Position numbers and translations under genes: made by a program. The notes below the pieces were generated by a model. The model saw only the letters and a list, made by a program, of their open reading frames with translations, made no database searches and was not told the origin of the DNA. From the NCBI GenBank assembly GCA_964371945.1, contig CAYJPA010000004.1, positions 32,107-96,106 of the forward strand: a DNA stretch of 64,000 nt, read 5' to 3'. The stretch's first letter is position 1; every line of letters starts with the position of its first letter. Positions 44,177-53,410 of the stretch are shown piece after piece. Origin of the DNA: CAYJPA01 sp964371945. GTDB taxonomy: Bacteria; Chloroflexota; Chloroflexia; Thermomicrobiales; UBA6265.

Positions 44177-44905
44177 ATGAAGCAACCATCTACCGCAGTG
44201 ATCCTTGCCTCCGCTTCGCCACGCCGGCGCGAGCTCCTCAGCCGCCTCGGAGTGCCGTTTTCGGTCATGGTCAGCGGTGTCGATGAGGATGTCGAAGACG
44301 AATCGCGACCCGGCGAAATGGTCATCCATCTCGCTGAGCGCAAAGCCCGGTCGGTCGCAGACACGTTGACCGAGGGGCTCGTGATCGGCGCCGGCACAAC
44401 CGTGGTGATCGACAGTCAGGTGCTCAACAAGCCGATCGACACGACAGATGCCCGCCGCATGCTCGTTCGATTGCGCGGCGGAGCGCACGAGGTTTGGACG
44501 GGAGTCGTCGTGATCGATGCCGCGACGAGCCGCGCCGCTTCGGGCGCCGTTTGCAGTTTGGTCCAGATGCGAGGATGCACCGATGCCGAATTCGACGCGT
44601 ATGTCGCGACCGGCGAACCGCTCGACAAGGCGGGAGCGTACGCGATTCAAGGCGGCGCCGGCATTTTTGTCGAGCGGATCGATGGCTGCTATACGAACGT
44701 CGTTGGGTTGCCGCTGTGCGAGCTCAGTCAATTGCTTGCGGAATTCGGAATTGTCGGGTTGACGGAGGCATTTTCCTGCACACTCGCTGACGGATCGATC
44801 TGTCCGCGCGCCATCGAATTCAGGCAACGACAACGGCGCCTCGGAGTTCAAACCCGACGCCGCCATGATCGGACTGCGCGCTCGACTATTTCGCGCGAGC
44901 CCTGA
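44177..44905 (+). CDS. maf: Maf-family nucleoside triphosphate pyrophosphatase
   Basis: A 242-residue Maf/Ham1-like house-cleaning enzyme that hydrolyses non-canonical or excess dTTP/UTP/CTP (septum-formation inhibitor family). Conserved motifs: ILASASPRRRELLSRLGVPF, VIGAGTTVVID (where most members have A-D-T), LNKPIDTTDARRML, and EPLDKAGAYAIQGGAG. The C-terminal ~40 residues after TEAFSCTLADG are an arginine-rich tail not typical for the family; it overlaps the end of the convergent sunset-domain gene by 20 bases. ATG 44177 starts the first strand. Confidence 0.88.
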   Translation: MKQPSTAVILASASPRRRELLSRLGVPFSVMVSGVDEDVEDESRPGEMVIHLAERKARSVADTLTEGLVIGAGTTVVIDSQVLNKPIDTTDARRMLVRLRGGAHEVWTGVVVIDAATSRAASGAVCSLVQMRGCTDAEFDAYVATGEPLDKAGAYAIQGGAGIFVERIDGCYTNVVGLPLCELSQLLAEFGIVGLTEAFSCTLADGSICPRAIEFRQRQRRLGVQTRRRHDRTARSTISREP

Positions 44906-45410
44906 ACCCGGCTGCCTGTGCATCCTCCTCGGTGGCGAAACAGATCTCCGGGATGGTCTTTGTGTACGAAGGCTCGCCGGGCAGGTGATAAATCCGCGAC
45001 GAGGCATTGCCCTTGATCGGGTGCGCGTCCGGGCAGGTCGCCGAACCGTCGCCCTTGACCCAATGGCCACCGCCCTCGAGACCCGCGGGCGCGTCATCGG
45101 TCACGACCACGCCAAAGGCATCCGGTTCGACCCGTGCGGGCCTGAACGTCCCACTATTGTCTTCGCCGGCTTGAATGACCGACCCGGATTCTTCGGTCCG
45201 CTGTCGATCGGCGACCGCGGCGTCGCCCGATCGGATGTCGCGCGCAGCTTCTTCGATCGCGCCTCGCGATCGTCGAGATACGGACGAGATGGCTGTTTGG
45301 GTTCGCCACACAACCGCTGCAATCGCGGCGCTGAAGAAGACCGCCCATTTCCAACGTCCATGGCCCTTGGCACGACTTTTTCGTATTTGAGGGAACGAAA
45401 AATTGCTCAT
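44886..45410 (-). CDS. Sunset-domain-like protein with N-terminal membrane anchor
   Basis: A 174-residue protein: basic N-terminus, one hydrophobic segment (WAVFFSAAIAAVVW, about 22-36), a low-complexity polar linker, and a C-terminal domain (~130-174) that matches the small sunset domain: CPDAHPIKGNASSRIYHLPG, TIPEICFATEEDAQAAGFR. The domain occurs at protein ends in Chloroflexota and Actinobacteria and is found on DNA- or cell-surface-associated proteins; function unclear. GAGGAG precedes ATG 45410. Convergent overlap with maf. Confidence 0.75.
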   Translation of the reverse strand: MSNFSFPQIRKSRAKGHGRWKWAVFFSAAIAAVVWRTQTAISSVSRRSRGAIEEAARDIRSGDAAVADRQRTEESGSVIQAGEDNSGTFRPARVEPDAFGVVVTDDAPAGLEGGGHWVKGDGSATCPDAHPIKGNASSRIYHLPGEPSYTKTIPEICFATEEDAQAAGFRARAK

Positions 45411-45475
45411 AGCGGCTCCTCCTCGCTTTCGCGACGGCTGTACACGGCAACCTGTGCCAGATCGATGCCACCGGA

Positions 45476-45505
45476 GCCGGTAGCCGCTAGCCATGAGCCA
45501 CTAGC
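45476..45505. repeat. Dispersed AGCCGCTAGC repeat copy
   Basis: GAGCCGGTAGCCGCTAGCC followed by ATGAGCCACTAGCTC; part of the family noted at 5365. Another copy lies 80 bases away at 45554-45583. Confidence 0.5.
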
Positions 45506-45553
45506 TCAAGAACTCGGGACGGCCCATGTGGGAATCCGTGGGTTGAGATCTCG

Positions 45554-45583
45554 AATAGCCAGCGGCTAACGGCTCACAGCTCG
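45554..45583. repeat. Dispersed AGCCGCTAGC repeat copy
   Basis: Reverse-orientation member (ATAGCCAGCGGCTAACGGC and so on) ending four bases from the argS stop codon. Confidence 0.5.
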
Positions 45584-45586
45584 TTG

Positions 45587-47794
45587 CTACATTTCGTATG
45601 GCGCATCGATTGCAAGCAGCGCCAGACCGTTCGCCAGCGCGGTGCGCGTTGCCGCGACCAGCGCCAGGCGGGCGGTGCGCGTCGGCTCGGGCGAATCGAT
45701 CACCGGGCAGGCGTGATAGAAGTCGTTGAATTTCTTTGCCAGATCGAACACGTACGACGAAATCCGGAGCGGTCGATACTCATCGGCAGCGCGCTGGATT
45801 TCCGCGGGTAACGCCGCCACTTGCTGCAGAAGCGCGAGCTCCTCCGGCTGTAATTCACCGAAATCTAGATCCACGTCGCTTTCGCCTGCGCTCCAGGCCC
45901 CCGCCTTCTGCAGAATGCGACAGGCCCGTGCATGCGCATACTGGATATACGGTGCTGAGTGGCCGTCGAACGAAAGCGCCTCGTCGAGATCAAAGACAAC
46001 AACTTTGTTGTTGTCTCGTGCCAGCATCGCGTATTTCAGCGAGCCTAAGGCTACCTGCCGGGCGACGAGCGCCTTGCTCCCCGGCGCCATGTCGGGATTC
46101 TTTTCTTCGATGATCTCCCGCGCCCGCGCCAGTACCAGGTCCCGCACGTCGTCGTACAGTGGCGCGTTGCCCTTCCGTGAGGAGATGATCCCTTCCGGCA
46201 GCGTGACGATCTCGTAGCTCAGGTGAAACGCATGCTTCGCCTGCTCGAAGCCCCAGAGCTCGAGCACCTTGAAGATTTGTTGGAAGTAGAGCGACTGTCG
46301 AACATCGACCACCCAAATCGCGCGATCGATCCCAAACTGATCGTATTTTTGCTTTGTCAGCGCCAGATCCTTGGTCGAGTAGAGCGTGGTTCCGTCTGAC
46401 CGGAGAATGGGAATTGTGCGATAGGTCTCCTGCTCGAGGCCGAGCTTCTCGTCGATCTTGACAACCGGAACGCCGCCCTCGCCGATCTCCGCGATACCCT
46501 TCGCCAGCAATTCCTGGACGATGGCACGACCCTCTTGCTCGACCTCGCTCTCGTAAAACCAAACGTCGATCTGAGCCCCGAGCTCGTCAAAGATTCCGCG
46601 GAAATCGGATAGGCTCCATTCCCGCGTTTCCTGCCAGAGCTTGATGAATTCGGGATCTTGCCGCTCCCATCGCTGGAAGGTTGCCTTGATCTCCTCTTGC
46701 CATCGCGGAACGTCCATCCACCAGTCGATGTGCGGATCGAGCTCTTGCCAGCGCGCGAATCGCTCCTCCGGGGTCGTGGTCGGTTCGGGCATCCCCTCGA
46801 TCGGCACGAGGGGCTTCGGATTGAGCACCTCTTCCCTTAGCTGGTCACCGACGATCGGCCAGAACTTGACGATCACGTCCTGTTCTCGCAATTGATCGTC
46901 TTTGATCTCCTGCGCGTGTGTGAAGCGACCGAGAAGATAGGCGATATCCTCGCCATGAGTGTTCTTGCGCCACAGGAACTTGAGCAGCTTGTCGATCGCG
47001 ACGATGAATGCTTGATCTTCTTGTGCAAGCAAGTGCAGAAGCTCAATGACCTCTTTCCTGTAGTCGATCCGGGCATTGGCTTCCGCGTAGATTTCAGCCA
47101 ACCACCGTCCCCGAGCCGACGGATCGGCCGGCTCCTCACCGGAGTGGAATCGCTCATAACACCACAGGCACCTGACGACATGCATACCGATGTCGCCGGG
47201 ATAGCTTGCCTGCAATACGGGGTATCCGGCGGCAATCAGGATGTTGCTGACGGCGACGCCGAGACACGTGTTCCGCAGGTGGCCGATATGGAAGACCTTG
47301 TGGGTGTTCGGTTGCGAGTGCTCCACCATCACCCGTTCGGTCTTGTCCGCCCCGTGGCCGTAGGTCGAACCGAGACGCAGAACCTCGCCGATGAGCCTCG
47401 AGGCCACCGCGTTGGCGTCGAACGAGATATTGACGAAGCCGTTCACCGCCTCGACCTTGCCGATTCCGGCGCCGAGCTGGGCGGCGACTTTTTCCGCCAA
47501 TTCCTGCGCTTTGTCGCGCGTCGCATCGCCAGAGAGCTTTTTGGCTTCTTTTTTGGATAGACCTTCGAGCTTCCCGCTCGCCTCGAGCTCCGCCATCACG
47601 ACTTCGCCGGCAAGTTGGTGACAGACGGAGGTGGCGACACCCCAGGTTCCGGAGAACGGAATCGGGCGAAGGTCGATCGATCCGCGCGGCGTCAAACCGA
47701 GCTCCGCCAAGGCGGCGGCGATCTTTTCCCGCGCTTCGCGACCCTCTCTCGCGACGATCCCTTCGCCAGTTTCTTGGACTGTCTGCTCACTCAT
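45587..47794 (-). CDS. argS: Arginyl-tRNA synthetase
   Basis: A 735-residue class I aminoacyl-tRNA synthetase for arginine. N-terminal Add-1 domain with NGFVNISF; active site with SQPNTHKVFHIGHLRNTCLG (HIGH motif at about residue 173); ATP-side loop EGIISSRKGNAPLYDD in the KMSK position; C-terminal DALR-type anticodon-binding domain starting around IQYAHARACRIL and ending with the usual APYEM. It is longer than typical bacterial ArgS (~550-600) because of an insertion in the catalytic domain (residues ~240-400). Essential house-keeping gene; monocistronic on the minus strand. Confidence 0.93.
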   Translation of the reverse strand: MSEQTVQETGEGIVAREGREAREKIAAALAELGLTPRGSIDLRPIPFSGTWGVATSVCHQLAGEVVMAELEASGKLEGLSKKEAKKLSGDATRDKAQELAEKVAAQLGAGIGKVEAVNGFVNISFDANAVASRLIGEVLRLGSTYGHGADKTERVMVEHSQPNTHKVFHIGHLRNTCLGVAVSNILIAAGYPVLQASYPGDIGMHVVRCLWCYERFHSGEEPADPSARGRWLAEIYAEANARIDYRKEVIELLHLLAQEDQAFIVAIDKLLKFLWRKNTHGEDIAYLLGRFTHAQEIKDDQLREQDVIVKFWPIVGDQLREEVLNPKPLVPIEGMPEPTTTPEERFARWQELDPHIDWWMDVPRWQEEIKATFQRWERQDPEFIKLWQETREWSLSDFRGIFDELGAQIDVWFYESEVEQEGRAIVQELLAKGIAEIGEGGVPVVKIDEKLGLEQETYRTIPILRSDGTTLYSTKDLALTKQKYDQFGIDRAIWVVDVRQSLYFQQIFKVLELWGFEQAKHAFHLSYEIVTLPEGIISSRKGNAPLYDDVRDLVLARAREIIEEKNPDMAPGSKALVARQVALGSLKYAMLARDNNKVVVFDLDEALSFDGHSAPYIQYAHARACRILQKAGAWSAGESDVDLDFGELQPEELALLQQVAALPAEIQRAADEYRPLRISSYVFDLAKKFNDFYHACPVIDSPEPTRTARLALVAATRTALANGLALLAIDAPYEM

Positions 47795-47842
47795 CGATCA
47801 TTCCTTACTGACGATTGACGTTTCTACCACGTAAACACAACA

Positions 47843-47871
47843 ACGCGCCGCGGATAAACCCGGCGGCGCGT
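47843..47871 (-). terminator. Hairpin terminator for the 82-aa gene
   Basis: Perfect 9-bp stem ACGCGCCGC/GCGGCGCGT (47843-47851 with 47863-47871). Read on the minus strand it is followed by TTGTTGTGTTT. It lies between the small membrane protein gene and argS. Confidence 0.65.
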
Positions 47872-47897
47872 CTACCTCGACAGCCTTGAATGATACC

Positions 47898-48146
47898 TTA
47901 CTCCAGGGTGTCGTCAGGCTCCTCACCGAGGATTGGACGAAGAAACCAGGCGACACCGGAAAGCAGGATGACGAGACCGGCAATGGCGGCAATGAGCTGC
48001 TTCCAGCCGAATCCGTCGCCGCCGCCGCTAATTCCGATCGGATCGGCAAAGACCGAGCCGATCATGATCGCCGCGCCAAACGCAATCACGACTAAGGACG
48101 CTATTCGAGTAGTCGTCGGCGATGTGAGCGGAGATTGGGAGGACAC
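47898..48146 (-). CDS. Small two-helix membrane protein
   Basis: An 82-residue protein with two hydrophobic segments (ASLVVIAFGAAIMIGSVFA and LIAAIAGLVILLSGVAWFL) joined by a Gly-rich loop, with an acidic tail. GTG 48146 follows GGAGAGCCGCCC; longer in-frame starts upstream look non-coding. No family recognised. Directly upstream of argS on the same strand but separated from it by a terminator hairpin. Confidence 0.6.
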   Translation of the reverse strand: MSSQSPLTSPTTTRIASLVVIAFGAAIMIGSVFADPIGISGGGDGFGWKQLIAAIAGLVILLSGVAWFLRPILGEEPDDTLE

Positions 48147-48874
48147 GGGCGGCTCTCCAAAATCCTCACCACGGGATGAGGCGTTGTGAACCCAGAACGG
48201 CCAGCGTGAATTCGAACTGCAATGAGTAGTATCGGGCGATCCCAAAACCGTGACTCGGTGGCAAGAACACGTTTGACTCACGCTCGAAAGTATAACATGA
48301 GGAACGCACCGGTCATGTCGTAAAGCCCCGGAATCAGGTGGAAAGCTCACGTCATATGCGCCTTCAAGCTCATGCCATCATGGGTGTTTCTGTCTTTGTT
48401 CGTTGGCGCATACCCCATACGGTTCGGTCGCGCTTCGTGTGAATCAAGCGTACGCACAGCCAGATGCCCGCCGCGGAGAGACTTCAATGCAATCGATGCC
48501 CGGCTGGTGCACCCTGATCGAGCGCACGGTGGATCGTGCCACAATGCACCGAAATCAGGGGATGCGCTTGACCATTGGGCACTCTTTCAGTGTACGATGC
48601 CCGTCGCAAGCGTCGGCGCGGTGCGGGGTCCGGCAACGGCGCGGGCGTTTGGAATTTGTTACCATCCTGCTCGTTTCGCGGTATCCTGGAATTTCGTTAT
48701 CTGATCGGGGTTTGTGGAATGCCGTGGGGGCGCACTCCCGAAACGGTTGTGCCGCCTTCGAACGGCAAAGCGATAGCCCTCACCATGTGAGGGCTTCTCG
48801 CATCTAGCGCGAGGAAGCGCCCGGGGAACCCGGTACTTTTGGCGCCGTCGATACTCAAGCGATTTGGAGGCGGA
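48147..48874. other. Long intergenic region before the cytochrome oxidase operon
   Basis: About 730 bases between two divergent transcription units. It must hold the promoter of the cox genes (right end) and of the small membrane protein (left end). Overlapping open frames exist on both strands but none resembles a protein family or has a convincing start. No tRNA-like or riboswitch-like structure was recognised. Confidence 0.5.
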
Positions 48875-50182
48875 ATGAAACGGCACGGCCAATCGAAGCG
48901 ACGGACGATGGCGTTTCGCTCCATCACCATCCTCTCGCTATTGGCACTCGCCGCGGCGGCATTCATGCCGTACGTGGTCGATGCCGAAAATCCATACTCC
49001 ACGATCAGCCCGAAGACCGATGCCGCCTCAGATATTCAGTTCCTTTACAAGATCATTTTTTGGTTGGCCCTGGCGGTCTTCATTTTTGTCCAGTTCGGCG
49101 TCGCTTACACCGCCCTTCGATATCGTCGTCGCCACGAAAATGAGCCAAGGCCCGCCCAAATTCACGGCAACAAAACGGTCGAAATCGTGTGGACCATTAT
49201 TCCGGCAGTGATCCTCATTGCCATCTTCATTCCGAATGTGCAGGCGCTCTACGACTTCGATTCGGAATCAAAATCGGGCGAATACGAGATCGAGATTTAC
49301 GGGAAGCAGTGGTGGTGGGAAGTCCACTACAGCAAACCGGACGAAGTCGCGAGCGTCATTACCGCGAACGAGATTTATGTGCCGGTCGGCAAGAAGATCC
49401 AGCTCGACCTCTATACCAACAACGTAATCCACTCGTTTTGGGTGCCACAGCTTTCCGGCAAAATGGACTTGATACCGGGGCACATCAACCGCATCGGGTT
49501 CACGGTCGAAGAGGCCGGCATCTATTACGGGGAATGCGCCGAGTTCTGCGGGGATTCCCACGCCCTCATGCGGTTCAAAGTCATTGCGGTGGATGAAGCG
49601 ACCTTCGGCCAGTGGCTGGAGGGGTTTAACGCCGGTCCGAGCTCGGCCGCGCTCGCTGTCACCAGCGACATCACCAAGGCGCCGCAGTCATTCGGCGTGT
49701 GCCTCGGTTGTCACCGGGTGAACGGAACGAATGCGAATGCGGCTCCTGTCGGCTTGAATCAAGCGGCTGAGCTGGAGAGCGGCGGCGATGGTCCCGCCAA
49801 ATCCGCTGGTCCGAACCTCACGGACTTCGCGTGCCGCACCACGATCGGCGCCGGCGCGATGCCAAACGATGAGGAGCATCTGCGCGAGTGGCTTGTTGAC
49901 CCGAGTGCCGTAAAGCAAGGTAACTACATGGGGACGGTCATCAAAATCGATCCCGTTACCGGAAAGAGCACGCTCGAGGTTCCGACTGCTGACGAAACTG
50001 ATGACCCCGCACGCACCAATCTGGATGTCGTCGTCGAGTACCTGATGGCGCTCAGACCTGAAACCGGCTGCGTGCCGTTGACGGGCATCAACGCGGAGAA
50101 CGTGATTCAGCTCGCGCCCGCGGAACCGCCCGCCACGTCAGCTTCTATTGGATTCGAGACCGTCACGGATTCAAGATCGTAA
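48875..50182 (+). CDS. coxB: Cytochrome c oxidase subunit II fused to cytochrome c (caa3 type)
   Basis: A 435-residue membrane-anchored subunit. Two hydrophobic helices (about 14-35 and 60-85, LALAVFIFVQFGVAYTALRY) precede the CuA domain. Copper ligands are visible: His186 (HSFWVPQLSGK), Cys221 and Cys225 (GECAEFCGD), His229 and Met232 (HALM). A C-terminal cytochrome c domain carries CxxCH at 276-280 (VCLGCH), which defines a caa3-type oxidase that can take electrons directly. ATG 48875 follows TTGGAGG. First gene of the oxidase operon. Confidence 0.93.
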   Translation: MKRHGQSKRRTMAFRSITILSLLALAAAAFMPYVVDAENPYSTISPKTDAASDIQFLYKIIFWLALAVFIFVQFGVAYTALRYRRRHENEPRPAQIHGNKTVEIVWTIIPAVILIAIFIPNVQALYDFDSESKSGEYEIEIYGKQWWWEVHYSKPDEVASVITANEIYVPVGKKIQLDLYTNNVIHSFWVPQLSGKMDLIPGHINRIGFTVEEAGIYYGECAEFCGDSHALMRFKVIAVDEATFGQWLEGFNAGPSSAALAVTSDITKAPQSFGVCLGCHRVNGTNANAAPVGLNQAAELESGGDGPAKSAGPNLTDFACRTTIGAGAMPNDEEHLREWLVDPSAVKQGNYMGTVIKIDPVTGKSTLEVPTADETDDPARTNLDVVVEYLMALRPETGCVPLTGINAENVIQLAPAEPPATSASIGFETVTDSRS

Positions 50183-50267
50183 CCGCCTGGTCATGCTGAT
50201 GGCACGACGGATACGAAAGAGTCGATACGCGAATCGATCCGCTCGTTGGGTATCGCAGGAGTAACAG

Positions 50268-52151
50268 ATGGCAACTATTGCCCAACCGCAAACGTTGATC
50301 ACTCCAGCTGTCAAGTCTGAGACCGGCATCTGGAGCTGGATCACGACGATCGACCACAAGCGGATCGGCGTGCTCTACGGGCTCACGGCGCTGCTCTTTT
50401 TCCTGTTCGGCGGTTTGGAGGCGTTGATCGTGCGCCTACAGCTCATCACGCCGAATAACGACGTCTTGAGCGCGGCGCGCTACAACGAAATGTTCACGAT
50501 GCACGGCACGACAATGGTCTTTCTGGCCATCATGCCGTTGAACGCCGCTTTGTTTAATTACTTGGTGCCGCTGCAGATCGGCGCTCGCGACGTCGCATTC
50601 CCACGTTTGAACGCCTTTAGCTATTGGACCTTCCTTGGCGGCGGAATCATTCTCAACATGAGCTGGTTTTTCAACGCGGCGCCGAACGCAGGTTGGTATG
50701 GGTACGCTCCAATTACCGAACAGGCGTGGAATCCTGGACGCAATGTCGACTTCTGGATCCTGGGACTTGTCTTGCTGGGCGTTTCGTCGATGGCCGCATC
50801 GATCAATTTCACCGTCACCATCTTCAACATGCGCGCGCCTGGCATGAACATGATGCGCATGCCGATTTTCACCTGGTCGGCGCTCATCGTCTCGATCCTG
50901 CTCGTGCTTGCGCTACCGGCGATCACGGTCGCGCTCATTCTGCTTTCGATGGACCGATTCACCGGAACGAGCTTCTTTGCCCAGGCCGCCGGTGGTGATC
51001 CGCTCCTCTGGCAGCACCTCTTCTGGGTCTTCGGTCATCCCGAGGTTTATATCCTGGTGCTTCCGGCCTTCGGCATCGTCTCAGAGATCATGCCGGTCTT
51101 CAGCCGCAAACCTCTGTTCGGGTATTCAGTCATGGTTTACGCGATCGGAGCGATCGCGTTTCTCGGTTTCGGCGTGTGGGTCCACCACATGTTCACGACC
51201 GGTCTTGGACCGACCGCGAACGCTGTCTTCTCGGGCAGCACCATGTTGATCGCAATCCCGACGGGCGTGAAGATCTTCAACTGGCTGGGAACGATGTTCC
51301 GGGGCTCGATCAAGTTCACAACGCCGATGCTCTTCGCGGTCGGAATCGTTTCCCAGTTCACGATCGGCGGACTTTCGGGCGTCATGCATGCCTCACCACC
51401 GATCGACACCCAGCACAACGACTCCTACTTCGTGGTCGCTCACTTCCATTACGTTCTCTTCGGCGGATCGATCTTTGGTCTCCTCGCGGCCGCCTACTAC
51501 TGGTTCCCGAAGATGACCGGCAAGATGATGGATGACCGTCTCGGGAAGTGGAATTTCTGGTTGACCTTCATCGGATTCAACATGACCTTCTTCCCGATGC
51601 ACTTCCTCGGCCTAAATGGCATGCCGCGCCGTTACTACACCTATGGTGATGGCAGCAATTGGGGATTCTGGAATGCGATGGTTTCGTTTGGCGCGTTCTT
51701 CCTGGGCGCCACGGTGTTGCTCTTCGTTTACAATCTCGGGAAGAGCCTTCGCAGTGGAAAGCCGTCCGGGAATAATCCCTGGGACGCTGCGACCCTCGAG
51801 TGGGGGATTCCGTCACCGCCGCCCCCCTACAACTTTGCGCAGATTCCCCAAATCGGCCACCGCGATCCTATCTGGTGGGAAAAATACGAGCAGGACAGCG
51901 ATCACGGTCATGCGGCGAGCGACCCGCAGGATCTGTCCAAGATGAACGAGCTCCGGGGCCATATCCATATGCCAAACCCCTCGTATTATCCGGTTATTGC
52001 GTCGCTGGGGATGTTCATCGCCGCGTTGGGACTCCTTTTCGACAATCCGAAGATAACGGTCGGACTCCTGCACCTGCCGGCACTCTGCGCACTTGGCATG
52101 GTCGTGTTGGTTGTGGGCATTTATGGCTGGGCGTTCGAGCCGGCTGGCTAA
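50268..52151 (+). CDS. coxA: Cytochrome c oxidase subunit I
   Basis: A 627-residue integral membrane protein with at least 12 helices, the catalytic haem-copper subunit of an aa3/caa3 oxidase that reduces O2 to water and pumps protons. Landmarks: TTIDHKRIGVLYG; MFTMHGTTMVFL with a low-spin haem His; LFWVFGHPEVYILVLPAFGI with the CuB His-Tyr pair; WVHHMFTTGL (two CuB His); and VAHFHYVLFGGS (haem His). The Glu of FGHPEVY is the K/D-path gate equivalent. The C-terminal ~90 residues are an extra region with one or two helices. Confidence 0.95.
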   Translation: MATIAQPQTLITPAVKSETGIWSWITTIDHKRIGVLYGLTALLFFLFGGLEALIVRLQLITPNNDVLSAARYNEMFTMHGTTMVFLAIMPLNAALFNYLVPLQIGARDVAFPRLNAFSYWTFLGGGIILNMSWFFNAAPNAGWYGYAPITEQAWNPGRNVDFWILGLVLLGVSSMAASINFTVTIFNMRAPGMNMMRMPIFTWSALIVSILLVLALPAITVALILLSMDRFTGTSFFAQAAGGDPLLWQHLFWVFGHPEVYILVLPAFGIVSEIMPVFSRKPLFGYSVMVYAIGAIAFLGFGVWVHHMFTTGLGPTANAVFSGSTMLIAIPTGVKIFNWLGTMFRGSIKFTTPMLFAVGIVSQFTIGGLSGVMHASPPIDTQHNDSYFVVAHFHYVLFGGSIFGLLAAAYYWFPKMTGKMMDDRLGKWNFWLTFIGFNMTFFPMHFLGLNGMPRRYYTYGDGSNWGFWNAMVSFGAFFLGATVLLFVYNLGKSLRSGKPSGNNPWDAATLEWGIPSPPPPYNFAQIPQIGHRDPIWWEKYEQDSDHGHAASDPQDLSKMNELRGHIHMPNPSYYPVIASLGMFIAALGLLFDNPKITVGLLHLPALCALGMVVLVVGIYGWAFEPAG

Positions 52152-52213
52152 CAGAGTCGACCGGCTGATTGGTCGATCCATCGACGGGTCGACTCGTTTC
52201 GGAGGAACGTACA

Positions 52214-52872
52214 GTGGCACAAGCGGCAGCAACGCTCGAAACAGCACACGGCGCTGGTCATATTGGCGACCACGACCATGGTCATGCGGAACACCCGCCC
52301 ACCAGCATGGGCGTCGACAGCCGCAAGGTCGTGATGTGGGTCTTTCTCGCCTCCGACTGCATGTTCTTCGGTTCGTTGATCGCGACCTATCTCATCTATC
52401 GCGGACGTGCCGAAGAACTCTACCTGGCGGGATGAGATCGTTGACGATGGTGTTGGCTATGGATGCCGTGCAGAAGGGCGATGCCCGCAACACGCGTGTC
52501 TGGCTTGCGGCGACGTCGATTCTCGGCTCGATCTTTGTCGGTGGCCAGGTCTTCGAATTCACCCACTTCAAGCACGAGGGCCTCGGTCTCACCACCAACA
52601 TATTCGGCACTACCTTCTACACGCTGACCGGCTTCCACGGCGCGCACGTCACGCTCGGAATCGTGATGCTGGTCTCGCTCTTGGTGCTGTCGCTACGCGG
52701 CGGGGTCACAAAGCGAGATGCGATGAATGTCGAAATCGTTGGTCTCTACTGGCACTTCGTCGACATCGTCTGGATCATCATCTTCACGCTTGTCTACTTG
52801 ATCCCGTATGAGAAGATCGAAACGATTAAGCACGAAGGCGAGGCAGGGCTTCGGATTGTCGGCATAGGTTAG
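52214..52872 (+). pseudogene. coxC: Cytochrome c oxidase subunit III gene, broken by an internal deletion
   Basis: The N-terminal part (52214-52435, GTG behind GGAGGAACG) contains helix 1 (VVMWVFLASDCMFFGSLIAT, YLIYRGR) and stops with TGA after ELYLAG. The C-terminal part continues in another frame from ATG 52432 (MRSLTMVLAMDAVQKGD) through GGQVFEFTHFKHEGLG, GFHGAHVTLGIVML and YWHFVDIVWIIIFTLVYL. Family members have about 22-24 further residues between these parts (the PYP-x-FDIPFTSVSSFVLLM region, including half of helix 2). So roughly 65-70 bases are missing and the frame is lost. The ATGA overlap could still allow separate translation of both parts. Confidence 0.85.
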
Positions 52873-52873
52873 C

Positions 52874-52910
52874 CTCGCGAGAGAACCGGGGAAACCCAGT
52901 TCTTCGCGAG
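52874..52910. other. Hairpin between coxC and coxD
   Basis: Inverted repeat CTCGCGA at 52874 with TCGCGAG ending at 52910, extended by GAAC/GTTC, two bases after the coxC stop. No T run. May stabilise or attenuate the operon transcript. Confidence 0.4.
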
Positions 52911-52945
52911 CGAATCCGCGGATCGAACATGGCTGGAGGCAATTG

Positions 52946-53323
52946 ATGGCGCACGGTGTTAGCGTCGCCGGCGGGCACGAAATCGAGCACGAGCACGCGC
53001 ATCCGGGCGCGCTGACCTACATCAAGGTCGCCGTCGTCTTGTCGGTGATCACGCTCATCGAGGTGATCATTTACTACCTTGGTTTGCCGCATGGCGTTTT
53101 GGTTACGGGCCTGCTCGTCTTTTCGGCGGTGAAATTCGTCACCGTCGTTGGCTTTTTCATGCATTTAAAATTCGACGATCGGCGGCTCTTGGGGATCTTC
53201 GCGGGGGGCCTTGGACTTGGTCTCGTGATCTTGCTCGCAATCGATGCCTTGCAGAGCGCGGACAAACTGGACTACGCGCAGGATATTCTCGTCGTCCAAG
53301 AAGCGGCGACTGATCACGAATAA
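52946..53323 (+). CDS. Cytochrome c oxidase subunit IV-type membrane protein
   Basis: A 125-residue protein with three hydrophobic helices (TYIKVAVVLSVITLIEVIIYY, VLVTGLLVFSAVKFVTVVGF and LGIFAGGLGLGLVILLAI) and the FFMHLKFDDRRL signature of bacterial subunit IV (CoxD/CyoD-like, COX4_pro). It supports assembly of the caa3 oxidase. The His-rich N-terminus precedes helix 1. ATG 52946 follows GGAGGCAATTG. Confidence 0.85.
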   Translation: MAHGVSVAGGHEIEHEHAHPGALTYIKVAVVLSVITLIEVIIYYLGLPHGVLVTGLLVFSAVKFVTVVGFFMHLKFDDRRLLGIFAGGLGLGLVILLAIDALQSADKLDYAQDILVVQEAATDHE

Positions 53324-53333
53324 GCGAATGATC

Positions 53334-53351
53334 CGGGTTCGGCCCGTTTTT
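53334..53351 (+). terminator. Short hairpin with T run after coxD
   Basis: CGGG-TTCGG-CCCG followed by TTTTTC, eleven bases after the stop of the subunit IV gene. The stem is only 4 bp, so it is a weak candidate. Confidence 0.4.
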
Positions 53352-53410
53352 CATCGAAGGAAGGCTGAGGTCGCTTCGCAGTCGCTTCCGGGCCGCCCTC
53401 GAGGGGCCAC

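Noticed and set aside
46180..46205. Lack of a canonical KMSK signature in ArgS
   Set aside because: The ISSRKGN sequence fills the same position, and arginyl-tRNA synthetases often have a degenerate KMSK motif; not a defect.
48372..48807. Overlapping plus-strand open frames before coxB
   Set aside because: Several frames overlap in the same direction with arginine/cysteine-rich translations; typical of non-coding high-GC DNA.
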